Positions 9,086 through 18,074 of a stretch of DNA of 64,000 bases are shown piece after piece. The notes beneath the pieces were generated by a model. It saw only the letters and a list, made by a program, of their open reading frames with translations, was not told the DNA's origin and did no database searches. A program made the position numbers and the translations under genes. Positions within the stretch are counted from its first letter, which is position 1. Every line of letters begins with the position of its first letter. The stretch comes from Alphaproteobacteria bacterium casp-alpha6 (GTDB taxonomy: Bacteria; Pseudomonadota; Alphaproteobacteria; Rhodobacterales; Rhodobacteraceae), in NCBI GenBank assembly GCA_001510135.1, contig LFER01000028.1, positions 1 to 64,000 of the forward strand, in the 5' to 3' direction.

Positions 9086-9579
9086 CAATCGTTGGTTTGA
9101 CCGTCATCCTTCTGGTCTTTAGCAAAAAATTTAAACCATTTACCACGCCTATGATCTTTCATTTCCGCAAATTCTTCGGCGGAAATAAAATCATCCCCGT
9201 TATCGTCCAGTTTATTGAACATTTTTTCCTGTTTCCGGTTTTTGCGTCCGTTTTGAATTTCTTCAAAGCTCACTTGACCGTCTTTGTTTGCATCCATTTT
9301 TTCGATCATCTTGTTGATGCGCCGTTCAGAGGCGTTGGCGCGCTCGGCGGCCATTTCTGCGGCGGATAACATGCCATCGCTGTTTTGATCTGCTCCGTCA
9401 AAACGCCTCTTAGCATGTGCAGTCATTTCGTCTTTCGAAATCTGATTGTCACCGTTCAAATCGAGTTCTGAAAATTCTGGGAACCGTTTATCACCATCAG
9501 GCCCGTAACTCGCGGCCAGACCTGCGCCTGCCAATGTGATGAGGGAAACTGTGCTCAGAACTGCCACTGTCTTATTCAT
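9085..9579 (-). CDS. secreted EF-hand calcium-binding protein
   Basis: A 164-residue protein with a signal peptide (residues 1-23, ending GLAAS) and four canonical 12-residue EF-hand loops at residues 40-51, 64-75, 96-107 and 125-136. Each has Asp at loop position 1 and Glu at position 12; loop 4 has Asp instead of Gly at position 6. It should bind calcium in the periplasm or outside. The ATG at 9579 is chosen because it begins the signal peptide; the frame extends upstream without support. It is the first gene of the sigma operon, so it may be the sensor input or a main target of that sigma factor. Confidence 0.9.
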   Translation of the reverse strand: MNKTVAVLSTVSLITLAGAGLAASYGPDGDKRFPEFSELDLNGDNQISKDEMTAHAKRRFDGADQNSDGMLSAAEMAAERANASERRINKMIEKMDANKDGQVSFEEIQNGRKNRKQEKMFNKLDDNGDDFISAEEFAEMKDHRRGKWFKFFAKDQKDDGQTND

Positions 9580-9753
9580 TTTCTTCTCCAAGGTTGGGCG
9601 CGATATTTGCGCCGTTGTGAATATCTCTGAAACGCAAGCCACGTGATTTTCCGTCGAAGTTTTTTCGACTTTTTGGCATTTTTTGGTTTTTCGGGGTTGC
9701 GCTTTGGTGATGCTACGCGCATGTCCATCGCGGATTGAAAAGGCGATTGAACG

Positions 9754-10122
9754 ATGCCAGACACGGATGAGCGTGATTTAAAGGCGGCTTTGAAAAGGGG
9801 ATGGCGCAGGAAATGTCCTAACTGTGGGCAAGGCTCCATGATGGAGGGCTATCTGAGCGTAGGGCAAAGTTGTCAGGCTTGCGGGCAGGAATTGTTTCAT
9901 CATCGCGCCGACGATGGTCCGGCCTATCTGACGATTTTGATTGTCGGTCACGTGATGGCTCCCTTGCTTCTTTATGTATATACCCACTGGCGGCCCGAAC
10001 CTTTGACAATGCTCTTTACATTTGGGGTTGGATGTTTGGCGCTCTCGCTTTACCTTTTGCCAAGATTGAAAGGCGCGATCGTTGCGTTCCAATGGGCAAG
10101 GAAGCTTCATGGCTTTGGCTAA
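9754..10122 (+). CDS. DUF983 membrane protein with zinc-ribbon motif
   Basis: A 122-residue member of DUF983, common in alphaproteobacteria. Two CxxC pairs (KCPNCGQG and CQACGQEL) near residues 19-45 form a likely zinc ribbon. Two membrane helices follow (about residues 57-75 and 86-104). Function is not known; other genomes often place it beside cytochrome oxidase or Nudix genes. The Nudix gene begins 32 bp downstream on the same strand. Confidence 0.85.
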   Translation: MPDTDERDLKAALKRGWRRKCPNCGQGSMMEGYLSVGQSCQACGQELFHHRADDGPAYLTILIVGHVMAPLLLYVYTHWRPEPLTMLFTFGVGCLALSLYLLPRLKGAIVAFQWARKLHGFG

Positions 10123-10154
10123 TTGGGCGAGATGCACGCCAGTTGAGGACGCAG

Positions 10155-10850
10155 ATGACAGAAGATAAAACCGCCATTCGAAACGCTGCAACGGTGATCG
10201 TTGTGCGTGACAGATCGACAACGCCCAGAGTTCTAATGGGACAAAGGGGATCAAACGCGGTCTTTATGCCCAATAAATTTGTATTTCCCGGCGGTGCCGT
10301 GGATGCAGAGGACGCAGATGTTCCGCTGGCCCGTATGATCAATGAACCCTGCGTCAGCCGTTTGGAGGATATGTCCGATCCCGCATTGATCCATTCATTA
10401 TGCGTGGCGGCAATCCGTGAGCTATTCGAGGAAACCGGTCAGATACTTGGCGTTCAGGGCACTTGGCAAGGGGCGGTTCCCAAGGATTGGAAAGCTTTTG
10501 CCGAGGCGGGTTTCCTTCCGGATGCATCAGGGATGCAGTATGTGTTTCGCGCGATTACCCCGCCCGGTCGTCCGCGCCGCTTTGATGCGAGGTTTTTCTT
10601 TGTGGATGCAGACCTTTTGCAAAGCGATTTAGATGATTTTTCCGCTGCATCAGAAGAGCTTTCCCATTTGCAATGGATCCCCTTGGATCAAGTGCGCCAA
10701 TATGACCTTCCCTTCATCACAGAGGTGGTTTTGGCTGAAATTGGTGCGCGTGTGACGGATAACGCACCACCGGCTTCTGTCCCGTTTTTCAAGAATGATG
10801 ATGAAGACAGCGCCTTTTTGCGTCTCAGAGGGTATAAAATGCCGTCTTGA
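10155..10850 (+). CDS. Nudix hydrolase
   Basis: A 231-residue Nudix protein, probably hydrolysing a nucleoside diphosphate-linked compound. The Nudix box core AIRELFEETGQILG is present near residues 82-95, preceded by the FVFPGGAVD strand. The ATG at 10155 begins MTEDKTAIRNAATVIVV, which fits the domain start. The frame remains open to 9870, but that part translates the DUF983 gene out of frame. It is likely co-transcribed with the DUF983 gene. Substrate cannot be predicted; acyl-CoA and NAD-type substrates are both possible for this long form. Confidence 0.88.
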   Translation: MTEDKTAIRNAATVIVVRDRSTTPRVLMGQRGSNAVFMPNKFVFPGGAVDAEDADVPLARMINEPCVSRLEDMSDPALIHSLCVAAIRELFEETGQILGVQGTWQGAVPKDWKAFAEAGFLPDASGMQYVFRAITPPGRPRRFDARFFFVDADLLQSDLDDFSAASEELSHLQWIPLDQVRQYDLPFITEVVLAEIGARVTDNAPPASVPFFKNDDEDSAFLRLRGYKMPS

Positions 10851-10874
10851 GCGGGCCTGACAAAAAACGACGTT

Positions 10875-11777
10875 TCAGGTTACCAGAACCAATACCACGA
10901 TGCTTAGGGCCAAAAACCCGACACCCGCAAATTCCCGCACCGTCAGTTTTTCGCGAAAAAAGAAATATCCTGCTGCCATGCTGAGCAAAAGCTCAACCTG
11001 ACCAAGCGCTTTGACATAAGCTGCATTTTGAAGACTAAAGGCGGTGAACCATCCAAACGATCCCCCCATGCTGGTCAAACCGATCCAAACCGCAGTTTTG
11101 CGCGCCTTCCAAACCGCAGCCAATTGACCCGGTTCGCGCAGGCAAATCCAGATCCCCATCGACACCATCTGCAAGGTGACAACCCAAAGCAATGTGACCA
11201 TTGCCGTCGTCATCGCTGAGGGCATGGCCACCTCCAACGTGGCACCGCGATAAGAAACCGCAGATATCGCAAAAAGAAATCCGGACATCAACCCGAGCCC
11301 TGTCGCGCGATTTAAAAACCGGTGTGTCGCTGCATCGCTGACACCGCTTTGATCAGACAGCAACAAGACCCCCAAAAGCCCGATTAAAATAGCCCCGAAG
11401 CCTTCCAGCGACACGCCTTCACCCAACAGAATGATGCCCACAAGAACGGCCTGAATAACTTCGGTTTTCTTAAAGGTGATCCCAACGGCGAAATTGCGCG
11501 ATTTAAAAAGCGCCACGACGCAGACTGTTGCCAGGATTTGCGAGATCCCTCCAAGGCTTGCGTAGATCCAAAACCAAAAGGATAGAGCAGGGAAAGCGGT
11601 GCCGCTGTTCACGAAATATAGAACCACGGCCAACCACAGGAACGGCGCTGAATAACAAAACCGCGAAAACGTCGCACCTGCCGTTGACAGTTGTGTCCGG
11701 CTAAGGACCTTCTGCAACATAAAGCGCACTGTCTGAAGGGTCGCCGCTATAAGGCTGGCAAAAATCCAAAGTTCCAT
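10875..11777 (-). CDS. DMT-superfamily (EamA) transporter
   Basis: A 300-residue membrane protein with about ten hydrophobic helices and the repeated EamA half pattern (GITFKKTEVIQAVLVGIILLGE in the first half, YVKALGQVELLLSMAAGYFFFREKL in the second). This places it in the drug/metabolite transporter superfamily as a small-molecule exporter or permease of unknown substrate. It faces the Nudix gene convergently with a 24-bp gap and lies 15 bp downstream of the desaturase gene on the same strand. Confidence 0.85.
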   Translation of the reverse strand: MELWIFASLIAATLQTVRFMLQKVLSRTQLSTAGATFSRFCYSAPFLWLAVVLYFVNSGTAFPALSFWFWIYASLGGISQILATVCVVALFKSRNFAVGITFKKTEVIQAVLVGIILLGEGVSLEGFGAILIGLLGVLLLSDQSGVSDAATHRFLNRATGLGLMSGFLFAISAVSYRGATLEVAMPSAMTTAMVTLLWVVTLQMVSMGIWICLREPGQLAAVWKARKTAVWIGLTSMGGSFGWFTAFSLQNAAYVKALGQVELLLSMAAGYFFFREKLTVREFAGVGFLALSIVVLVLVT

Positions 11778-11792
11778 GAGCCAAGCTAAACG

Positions 11793-12701
11793 CTATTTCA
11801 AAGGTTTTGACCAGAGCGGATGTGGCACTTCGTCTTTGGGTTTGAAAAAGAACTGTTTGAAAATATCTGTGTAGCTTTTGTAAACATACCCTTCATTGCG
11901 CGCCAGAAAGTGATCTTTTCGGGCTCTATATAACGCAGGAAGATCATACCATGGGACCTGTGGATGCATGTGGTGAACCACATGAAAACTGTTGTTCAGA
12001 AATAAGAACGCCCAGATCCCGCGATCTTCGATCACCACGGTGCGTGCGCGGGCCTTGTCATGGGCGCGATGTTCCAGAAACGTGCGCACCTTTAACAGGG
12101 ACATGGCACCATAACTGGCAAGCATGACCATCCAAAGGGGCATACTGCCGAAATAAAGGACGCCCCATATCACTATCCCCGCTGCTGGAATATGCAGTAC
12201 CCAGCCCAAGGCAGCCCTTGCATCCCCCTGTGCAATCGCTTTGGCATCCTCCCGCATGAACCGCCACTGCCCCAGCAGAGGCCCGATGAGCATCCGCCCC
12301 AAAAGCGTATTGTTGAGACGAAACACACGTTGCATGCCTTTAGGAACGCTTTGCCAAAGATCGGGATCCATGAAATTGCTCTCTGGATCATCATAAGGAT
12401 CGGTCAGAAATTCGTCCCTGTGGTGAGCGAGGTGCAAATCTTTGAACCGCAAATAAGGAACCAGCAAGGACAAAGAGGGAAACACCAACAGCGCGTTGAT
12501 GTAGGGATTGTTGGTAGGGTGACCGTGAAGTGCTTCGTGGGTGAGAGAGGAATGAAGCGTCATGCACAGCACCATAAGGGCAAATCCAAATGCCCAAGCG
12601 GTTTCGTAAGCTTCCGTTGCGGCAAAGAAAAAGCCGACATAAACGCCCGCGGTCAAAGCCAAGGTGCGCCATTCCCATTTTGACCCGTCTGAATACACCA
12701 T
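11793..12701 (-). CDS. membrane fatty acid desaturase family protein
   Basis: A 302-residue membrane protein with the three di-iron histidine boxes of the desaturase/hydroxylase superfamily: HEALHG near residue 54, HLAHH near 90 and HVVHHMHP near 245. Hydrophobic segments precede the first box and lie between the second and third. It should introduce a double bond or hydroxyl into an acyl-lipid or related substrate using oxygen; the exact target is not known. The start at 12701 is a GTG-type alternative region, and nearby starts are possible. It is probably co-transcribed with the downstream DMT transporter. Confidence 0.85.
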   Translation of the reverse strand: MVYSDGSKWEWRTLALTAGVYVGFFFAATEAYETAWAFGFALMVLCMTLHSSLTHEALHGHPTNNPYINALLVFPSLSLLVPYLRFKDLHLAHHRDEFLTDPYDDPESNFMDPDLWQSVPKGMQRVFRLNNTLLGRMLIGPLLGQWRFMREDAKAIAQGDARAALGWVLHIPAAGIVIWGVLYFGSMPLWMVMLASYGAMSLLKVRTFLEHRAHDKARARTVVIEDRGIWAFLFLNNSFHVVHHMHPQVPWYDLPALYRARKDHFLARNEGYVYKSYTDIFKQFFFKPKDEVPHPLWSKPLK

Positions 12702-12989
12702 ATTCTGCCCCAGCCATAGGATGTCGATCTTATGCGCAGCTTGACCACAAGAGGTTCATTTGCCTGCAAAGGATCAATAGACATTGAAATTTTGAAAAGG
12801 TTTTGTAGCCGCAAAATAAACGACACAGTATTTGTTCACTGAGCCGCCCCCTTTTGTCAAGAGCGGCACTGACCCCTAGGATAGCTTCGGGTCCTTGCGG
12901 CGCATATTGCAGGCAGCAAGGCCGGGAATTAACGCGCAATCATGCTTGTCTTTGAGATGTAAATCGTTTAACGCTCCCTTCACCACACA

Positions 12990-13063
12990 GGCGAGTTGGC
13001 GGAGTGGTGACGCAGCGGATTGCAAATCCGTGTACACCGGTTCGATTCCGGTACTCGCCTCCA
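12990..13063 (+). tRNA. tRNA-Cys (GCA)
   Basis: A complete cloverleaf can be drawn. The 7-bp acceptor stem GGCGAGT pairs with ACTCGCC; the anticodon loop contains GCA within the stem CGGATTGCAAATCCG; the T-arm is CCGGTTCGATTCCGG. The discriminator is T, and CCA is encoded at 13061-13063. It marks the left border of the AT-rich stretch. Confidence 0.97.
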
Positions 13064-13545
13064 CATAAAATGATGCATTTTGATCGCGTTCCCCTAAGTT
13101 CTCAGGATACCCAATATTTTTAGGGTCTCATTTGTTTTGCAAATGACGTCGGCTGTTGGATTTGCGGTTTGTGTAATACCGATTATTCACAATCTCATCC
13201 CAAAAGCAAAACGTTCAATATTGAGCGAAAAGAGCAGAAGAATAAAGTTTGGTAAACCGCTCATGGGTCATGATAGAAAACTTTGCTATTTGATTTTTCG
13301 ATGATTTATGTTTGAAAAATTATAATAACATATTGATAATAATATGTTTATAATTTGGATAGGAAATTTTACAGCGATTAGGATTTGATATCTTTTCCGG
13401 AAAACATGGTTGATCTTTTCAGACTTTCAATCTATCAATCAAATTTGAACAGTTATGAACATTCTTGATATACAGTGTCATTTTTGGTTGCCAGTGCTCT
13501 CGCATCGCGCGAGGCTTTGTGAGGTAGCCGTGCTAGGGTTGCATT
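13064..13545. other. 482-bp AT-rich intergenic region
   Basis: No convincing coding frame. It is clearly richer in A and T than the flanking genes and contains one long imperfect palindrome (13317-13356, listed separately). It probably contains the promoter of the regulator that starts at 13546. No copy of the tRNA-Cys 3' end was seen in it. Confidence 0.6.
13317..13356. repeat. 40-bp AT-rich imperfect palindrome
   Basis: Inner arms AACATATT (13327-13334) and AATATGTT (13341-13348) are perfect around the 6-base centre GATAAT. Outer arms AAATTATA (13317-13324) and TATAATTT (13349-13356) are also perfect, with two unpaired bases (13325-13326) on the left. Sixteen base pairs in total lie 190 bp upstream of the EPS-type regulator. 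Confidence 0.7.
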
Positions 13546-13932
13546 TTGGCTAGTCGGCGCGAGGAACAGCAGGCAGAGATCCGCCTGCAGGTCATGCGAT
13601 TGATTTCGCAGAATCCGGAGATGTCTACGCGGCAGGTTGCCGATGCTGTTGGAATTTCAAATGGGTCAGCCTACTATGTACTCACGGCCTTGGTCGACAA
13701 AGGTCTTGTGAAGCTCGGGAACTTCAGGAAGAATCCACGCAAGGGTCAGTATGCATATATTTTGACGCCAAAAGGCATTCGAGAAAAATCCCTCCTCACG
13801 CATAATTTCATTGAACGCAAACGAGAAGAATTCGAAGTGCTGCGCTCTGAAATCAAAGCGCTCGAAGAGGAAGCAGGCCACACAGCTGAGGCAATGCCAT
13901 CCCTGCGGGGCGGCAAGCAGTGGGGGAATTGA
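13546..13932 (+). CDS. MarR-type EPS-associated transcriptional regulator
   Basis: A 128-residue winged-helix DNA-binding protein. The helix-turn-helix is near residues 25-50 (STRQVADAVGISNGSAYYVLTALVDKGLV), followed by a wing with KGQYAYILTPKGI and a C-terminal coiled helix (KREEFEVLRSEIKALEEE). This matches the small MarR-like family often placed beside exopolysaccharide genes. The frame needs a TTG start at 13546, since no ATG or GTG precedes the conserved region. No polysaccharide genes are nearby, so it is an orphan here, perhaps left behind by a rearrangement. Confidence 0.82.
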   Translation: MASRREEQQAEIRLQVMRLISQNPEMSTRQVADAVGISNGSAYYVLTALVDKGLVKLGNFRKNPRKGQYAYILTPKGIREKSLLTHNFIERKREEFEVLRSEIKALEEEAGHTAEAMPSLRGGKQWGN

Positions 13933-14253
13933 CTGGTTGTTAAGCCTGTTTAAAGGGTGGCAAAGCAGTCCAATCTCAAATGTATCACGCTATTGGTAAT
14001 TGAAAAAGGCGGCCCGAGGAAAGCCTGCGCCAAACATTCCGCGCGGATGTCTCATTTATCGATTGGACAGATGGCGTCGGCTTCGCTTTCAAGGATTAGC
14101 TTTAATTTGCATCGCTAAAATACAGAACCCCTAGTGCAGTCAAATATTGATACCATAGGCAAAACAGAAACGCTCGGCCCAAAGATAATCGCGCTCGTGG
14201 ACTTGTTCAGTGGTGCCAGGATTTAAGCGTTCTGATGAGTTTTTGTTTCATAC
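13933..14253. other. 321-bp region without a recognised gene
   Basis: Short open stretches exist. One on the minus strand at about 14154-14252 reads NPGTTEQVHERDYLWAERF and looks protein-like, but it is only about 33 codons with no start signal. It could be a gene remnant. Nothing else is supported. Confidence 0.4.
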
Positions 14254-15144
14254 TTAGGATCTCTTAAAAGACCGCTCTCGCCAGAAGATTAACAGCCCTC
14301 CACTGATAATGAGGATCCCGCCGGGAAATATAGCATCCCATGGGGTTTCGTCAAAAAATGCCCACCCAAAGAAAAATGCTATGGGAATCCCGAAATAACT
14401 GAATGGGGCTAAGTTGCTTTGTTCTGTCATTCTGTAACTTACAACATACAAGAGCACTGCAGAGCCGCCAAAAGCGCCCATCATAATTATCCAAAAGATT
14501 TCGTCTAGGGATGATATCGGGGAAAATCCACCAAGGAATAAGGTTAAAATGGCAGCGCATACCGTCGAGGAAAGTGACGCATACACATTTACAAGTGCGC
14601 TAGAAACTTGGCTATCGAATAATTTTGCCGTGATCGTCAGCAAGGCGTAAAATGCCGCAGCCGCCAGCGGCAAAATGGAATAATGTGTGAAGGCGTCGCT
14701 ACCCGGCTGTAAAATAAAAACCACGCCCAAAAAGCCAATTATTACCGCCAGCCATCGCACTATCCCGACACGTTCCCCCAAAATTGGGATCGCAAAAGCG
14801 GTTGCGAACAGAGCTCCGGAATACGTTATTGTAGAAGCTGTGGCAAAGGCCATCAAACCTAATGACCAGTAAAAACAAAGCTGGGCAAGCGAAGCAATAA
14901 CGCCCCTTAAAAGGGCTAACTTCCACTGTTTAATTATAATTTTCTTTCCGTTCTCGCGCCACGTTTTTGAGGCATAGAGAACCAAAAAGGCGGGCAATAT
15001 ACCAAATAAGTTCCTCCAAGTTGACAGTTCTGCTGCAGAGAATTCTGTTGAAAGTAATTTGATAATGAGACCCATGGCATCAAACAGCACCAATGCCAGT
15101 AGGCTCAAGATTATGGCTAGCCCTGTTCTATTGGGAGTTTCCAT
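14254..15144 (-). CDS. DMT-superfamily (EamA) transporter
   Basis: A 296-residue protein with about ten membrane helices and two EamA halves (ELSTWRNLFGILPAFLVLY early; SNLAPFSYFGIPIAFFFGW late). It is a different subfamily from the transporter at 10875-11777 and closer to S-adenosylmethionine or riboflavin-uptake-like EamA proteins, but the substrate cannot be assigned. It is a single gene in the AT-rich stretch, with no same-strand neighbour in coupling distance. Confidence 0.85.
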   Translation of the reverse strand: METPNRTGLAIILSLLALVLFDAMGLIIKLLSTEFSAAELSTWRNLFGILPAFLVLYASKTWRENGKKIIIKQWKLALLRGVIASLAQLCFYWSLGLMAFATASTITYSGALFATAFAIPILGERVGIVRWLAVIIGFLGVVFILQPGSDAFTHYSILPLAAAAFYALLTITAKLFDSQVSSALVNVYASLSSTVCAAILTLFLGGFSPISSLDEIFWIIMMGAFGGSAVLLYVVSYRMTEQSNLAPFSYFGIPIAFFFGWAFFDETPWDAIFPGGILIISGGLLIFWRERSFKRS

Positions 15145-15494
15145 AGGAGTCCGATCTCTTTGGTTGGCCCATATGAATGACTTATTTGACGAAAATCTAT
15201 CAAAAAACCAATCTGCGAGAAATTAAGTCTCACACTCTTGATCGCGGAAGTCCTCTGTAAAATTTGTAATTTTGGGTTTAGGTTGCTGCGCTGCAGACTG
15301 CGCATTTTAAACAGACGTGCGCGTTTGGATGAAGACGGTTGTTTTTTCAAATCCTAACGCGGCACAAACGCATACAAACGAGACAAGAATTGGCCTGTCA
15401 GAACTTCAGTAAGACCTAATTTTTACACAATCGCATCCGGCTTTCGTGCTCTATTTACCAGTCGACCAATTCAAATTAGGAGTCTGAAATTCAT
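15145..15494. other. 350-bp AT-rich intergenic region
   Basis: No gene of usual length. A 27-codon frame at 15329-15412 (plus) begins MKTVVFSNPNAAQTHTNET and looks like a protein N-terminus, but it has no clear ribosome site and ends early; it may be a fragment. No repeats or tRNA pieces were seen. Confidence 0.4.
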
Positions 15495-16472
15495 TCAGGG
15501 TAGGAAATAGGAAGTGTCTCTCGCAATTTTGAATCTCAGCATCTGCTTCAATTTTGACAAGTTTGACGGATCTTCAGTCTTATGGATCATGCGATGACAG
15601 GAGGGACAAAGTAACGTAAAGTCCTCCGGTATTCTGTATCTGCGTGTTTCACCTTCGGAAAGGCCTCGTAACGGTTTTGCATGATGCACTTCTAAAGGTG
15701 TATTATGTGTGCGACCGCCGTATCCATAGTCAAGTTTAGGGTCAAGGCCGCAGCACTCGCAAATTGGTTGCTTAGCTTTTAATACAGCTTTGCGTACCTT
15801 TGATGATCGCTCGATACGACGGGAGAGGATGTATCGCCGGGTTTCTTCGATATCTTTTCCACCGGACTCTTCTTGCATGATATCGCTCGGTATGGTGCCG
15901 CAGCGGTTGACAAGTGCTTCATATGCCAAAAGCATATTGTGTAAATCTTCTTGTAGTATTTCATCCGTCAGCATTCCGGCATGGTAGGTCTTGCCAAAGG
16001 CATGCCCGGCTTGATAGCCAGTTGGAAGGCCTGCCTCGGAACCTAAATCAATTGGGTCCTCTGAAAACAACTTCGCAAACTCTGGGACACGGTCAACCAT
16101 ATCTCATGCTCGGCGTCGCAATACATCGCGCCCTCGGACAGATCCGAAGTCGTTATAAACAGCGGTAGTTCCCTGATTCATTGAAAGAGAAATTGTTTGT
16201 GCGTCAGAATTAATCAAAAAAACAACATAAAATCCCTTTGTCGCCGATTCAGTAATAAGTGGGTCGAAAAAAGCCAACCATGGTATTGATGCCCAAACAC
16301 CCTATCCAACGCTTGCCTTGACTTTCAAATCAAAGGGACTGAACGTGATAATTTTTTTTGCCTCGACAGCGATATCATGTCTTACAAAATCACCAAACTT
16401 AGAACCTGTAAATGGCTTTGCACGCTCGTAGACGTAATCAGTTGCAAGTTTGGACAATTGGTCTGCTAGCAA
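15495..16472 (-). pseudogene. MrcB_N (DUF3578)-HNH restriction endonuclease with two in-frame stops
   Basis: Read from about 16472 to 15495 in one frame, this gives a type IV-like restriction protein. An N-terminal MrcB_N/DUF3578 modified-DNA-binding domain (VKASVG-stop-GVWASIPW, FFDPLITESATKGFYVVF, LSLSMNQGTTAVYNDFG) is followed by a linker and a C-terminal HNH nuclease (CECCGLDP, PLEVHHAKPLRGL, LLCPSCHRMIH). The frame is broken by TAG at 16302-16304, where relatives have a small polar residue such as Gln or Lys, and by TGA at 16104-16106. There is no frameshift, and the HNH part still has an ATG at 16100. A TTG at 16472 with AGAGGA upstream is the best start. Most likely a recently inactivated defence gene; the intact 201-codon C-terminal frame could still be made. 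Confidence 0.82.
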
Positions 16473-16574
16473 TATATGTCCTCTTCTCAAATATCTTGAT
16501 TTTGCTTTTTCATTACCAAAGCCTCTTCGAAAGGTAATTGCTAGATGTTTTTTTGCTAACGAAACGGTCCAGAA

Positions 16575-16881
16575 TTATCCAACAATTTTGTGCTTTGAGT
16601 TTACTAGCGCGGAGATTTTGGAGCCGAATCCATAAACGGAATAGTTTTATAAACGCAAAAAACAGTTTATTTTCAAACTACTGTGATGGATTTTTTGTTA
16701 TTTTGTTAAGTTAATAAAATTTAAAAAGCGCAGGTATTTTCTTCACAAGCAAGGGAGAAGGCGAGCTCAGCCGGTGAGACCGCCGGTCGGAAAAATGGAC
16801 GCTCTTCCCGTGTTTGCGAAAATGGGTTTTCGGATGGTGTGAAGGTGTTATGGTGGGGCAGTCAATCACTTGGGCCTTCTC
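16575..16881. other. AT-rich region upstream of the aminotransferase
   Basis: About 300 bp, with long A/T runs between 16640 and 16740 and then a more GC-rich stretch containing the small palindrome GACCGCCGGTC near 16787. It probably holds the promoter of the downstream gene. No open frame is supported. Confidence 0.4.
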
Positions 16882-18015
16882 ATGCTTTCCTCTCAAAAAC
16901 AGCTTTTTGATATTCTCGATGAGGTTGCTTACCTCAACACTGCCTATATGTCGCCGTTGATGCATTCGGTTGTCGCCGCGGTGGAGGAAGGGGTGCGGTT
17001 AAAGGCGCGTCCGTGGACATTAAAGATTGATCATTTTTTCGATGATGTGGAGGCGGCCAAAGTCCTTTTCGGGGAATTGGTCAATGCGCCCGCTGAGCGT
17101 ATTGCAGTTGTGCCTTCGGCCTCTTACGGATTGAGCACCGCAGCCAACAACCTTTCCCTAAGCGCGGGTCAGAGGATCATCGCGCTCAGGCATCAGTTTC
17201 CCTCTCACACGTATCCATGGAAACGCAAAGCGCGTGAAACAGGTGGTGACTTTGTCGAAGTGGATATTGCACAAGGGCAAGCGGCAACGCCGGCGCTTTT
17301 GGAAGCAATAGACACGCGCACTGGGATTGTTGCGGTGCCCAATGTGCTTTGGACCACGGGTGCGTATGTGGATTTACTCGCCATTCGCAAGCGCTGTGAT
17401 GAGGTGGGGGCGGCGCTTGTCCTAGATTTGACTCAATCGGCGGGGGCGATTGTCACGGATTTTCAAAAAATCCGTCCGGATTTCGCAGCTGTGGCGAACT
17501 ACAAATGGATGCTTTGTCCCTATTCTACAGGATTTCTCTACGTGGATCCGGCGCATTTTGACGGGCGTCCCCTTGAAGAGGGCTGGGTCACCCGAGAGGG
17601 TGCGCGCAATTTTGCAAGCCTCACGGAGAACCCAGAAACCTATGCGCCGGGGGCGATCCGCTATGATATGGGCGAGAGGGCAAATTTTGCGCTTTTGCCG
17701 GGGGTGAACCGTGCATTGACCCAATTGCTTGACTGGGGTGTTCAGTCGATTGAAAACACATTGGCGGCGCGCAATGCAGTGTTATGCGAAAGGCTGCATG
17801 CGGTCGGGCTGACAACTGTGCCTGCGGAAAATCGCGGTGCGCATTTTATCGGGGCGGAACTGCCCAAGGGAACGCGCGAGGATCTTTTGAGCGAACTGGC
17901 AAAAGAAAATGTGTTTTTATCCATACGCAACGGGTCACTGCGGATCACGCCCCATCTTTGGAACGACGATCAAGATTTTGATCGTTTAATTGATGCATTG
18001 CAGCGTTTGATCTGA
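16882..18015 (+). CDS. class V aminotransferase-fold PLP enzyme
   Basis: A 377-residue PLP-dependent enzyme of the class V family (cysteine desulfurase / isopenicillin-N-epimerase-like fold). Features are the N-terminal YLNTAYMSPLMHSV, the cofactor-phosphate region VPSASYGLSTAAN, the Asp segment DLTQSAGAI and the PLP lysine in VANYKWMLCPYSTGF. The ATG at 16882 is preferred; a TTG at 16870 adds four residues. No Suf or Isc genes are near, so Fe-S assembly is unlikely. It stands alone before tRNA-Gln and an ABC importer. Reaction unknown; a desulfurase, lyase or epimerase is possible. Confidence 0.85.
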   Translation: MLSSQKQLFDILDEVAYLNTAYMSPLMHSVVAAVEEGVRLKARPWTLKIDHFFDDVEAAKVLFGELVNAPAERIAVVPSASYGLSTAANNLSLSAGQRIIALRHQFPSHTYPWKRKARETGGDFVEVDIAQGQAATPALLEAIDTRTGIVAVPNVLWTTGAYVDLLAIRKRCDEVGAALVLDLTQSAGAIVTDFQKIRPDFAAVANYKWMLCPYSTGFLYVDPAHFDGRPLEEGWVTREGARNFASLTENPETYAPGAIRYDMGERANFALLPGVNRALTQLLDWGVQSIENTLAARNAVLCERLHAVGLTTVPAENRGAHFIGAELPKGTREDLLSELAKENVFLSIRNGSLRITPHLWNDDQDFDRLIDALQRLI

Positions 18016-18074
18016 CGCGGTGCGCCTTTGGCGATCAACCACATTGCGCGTTTCGCGATGACGGAGGATTACCT

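Noticed and set aside
12192-12683. 163-codon plus-strand frame opposite the desaturase
   Set aside because: The minus strand has all three histidine boxes; the plus-strand frame has no domain features.
14154-14252. Possible short minus-strand gene (NPGTTEQVHERDYLWAERF)
   Set aside because: Protein-like but only about 33 codons with no start or ribosome site; recorded under the gap as a possible remnant.
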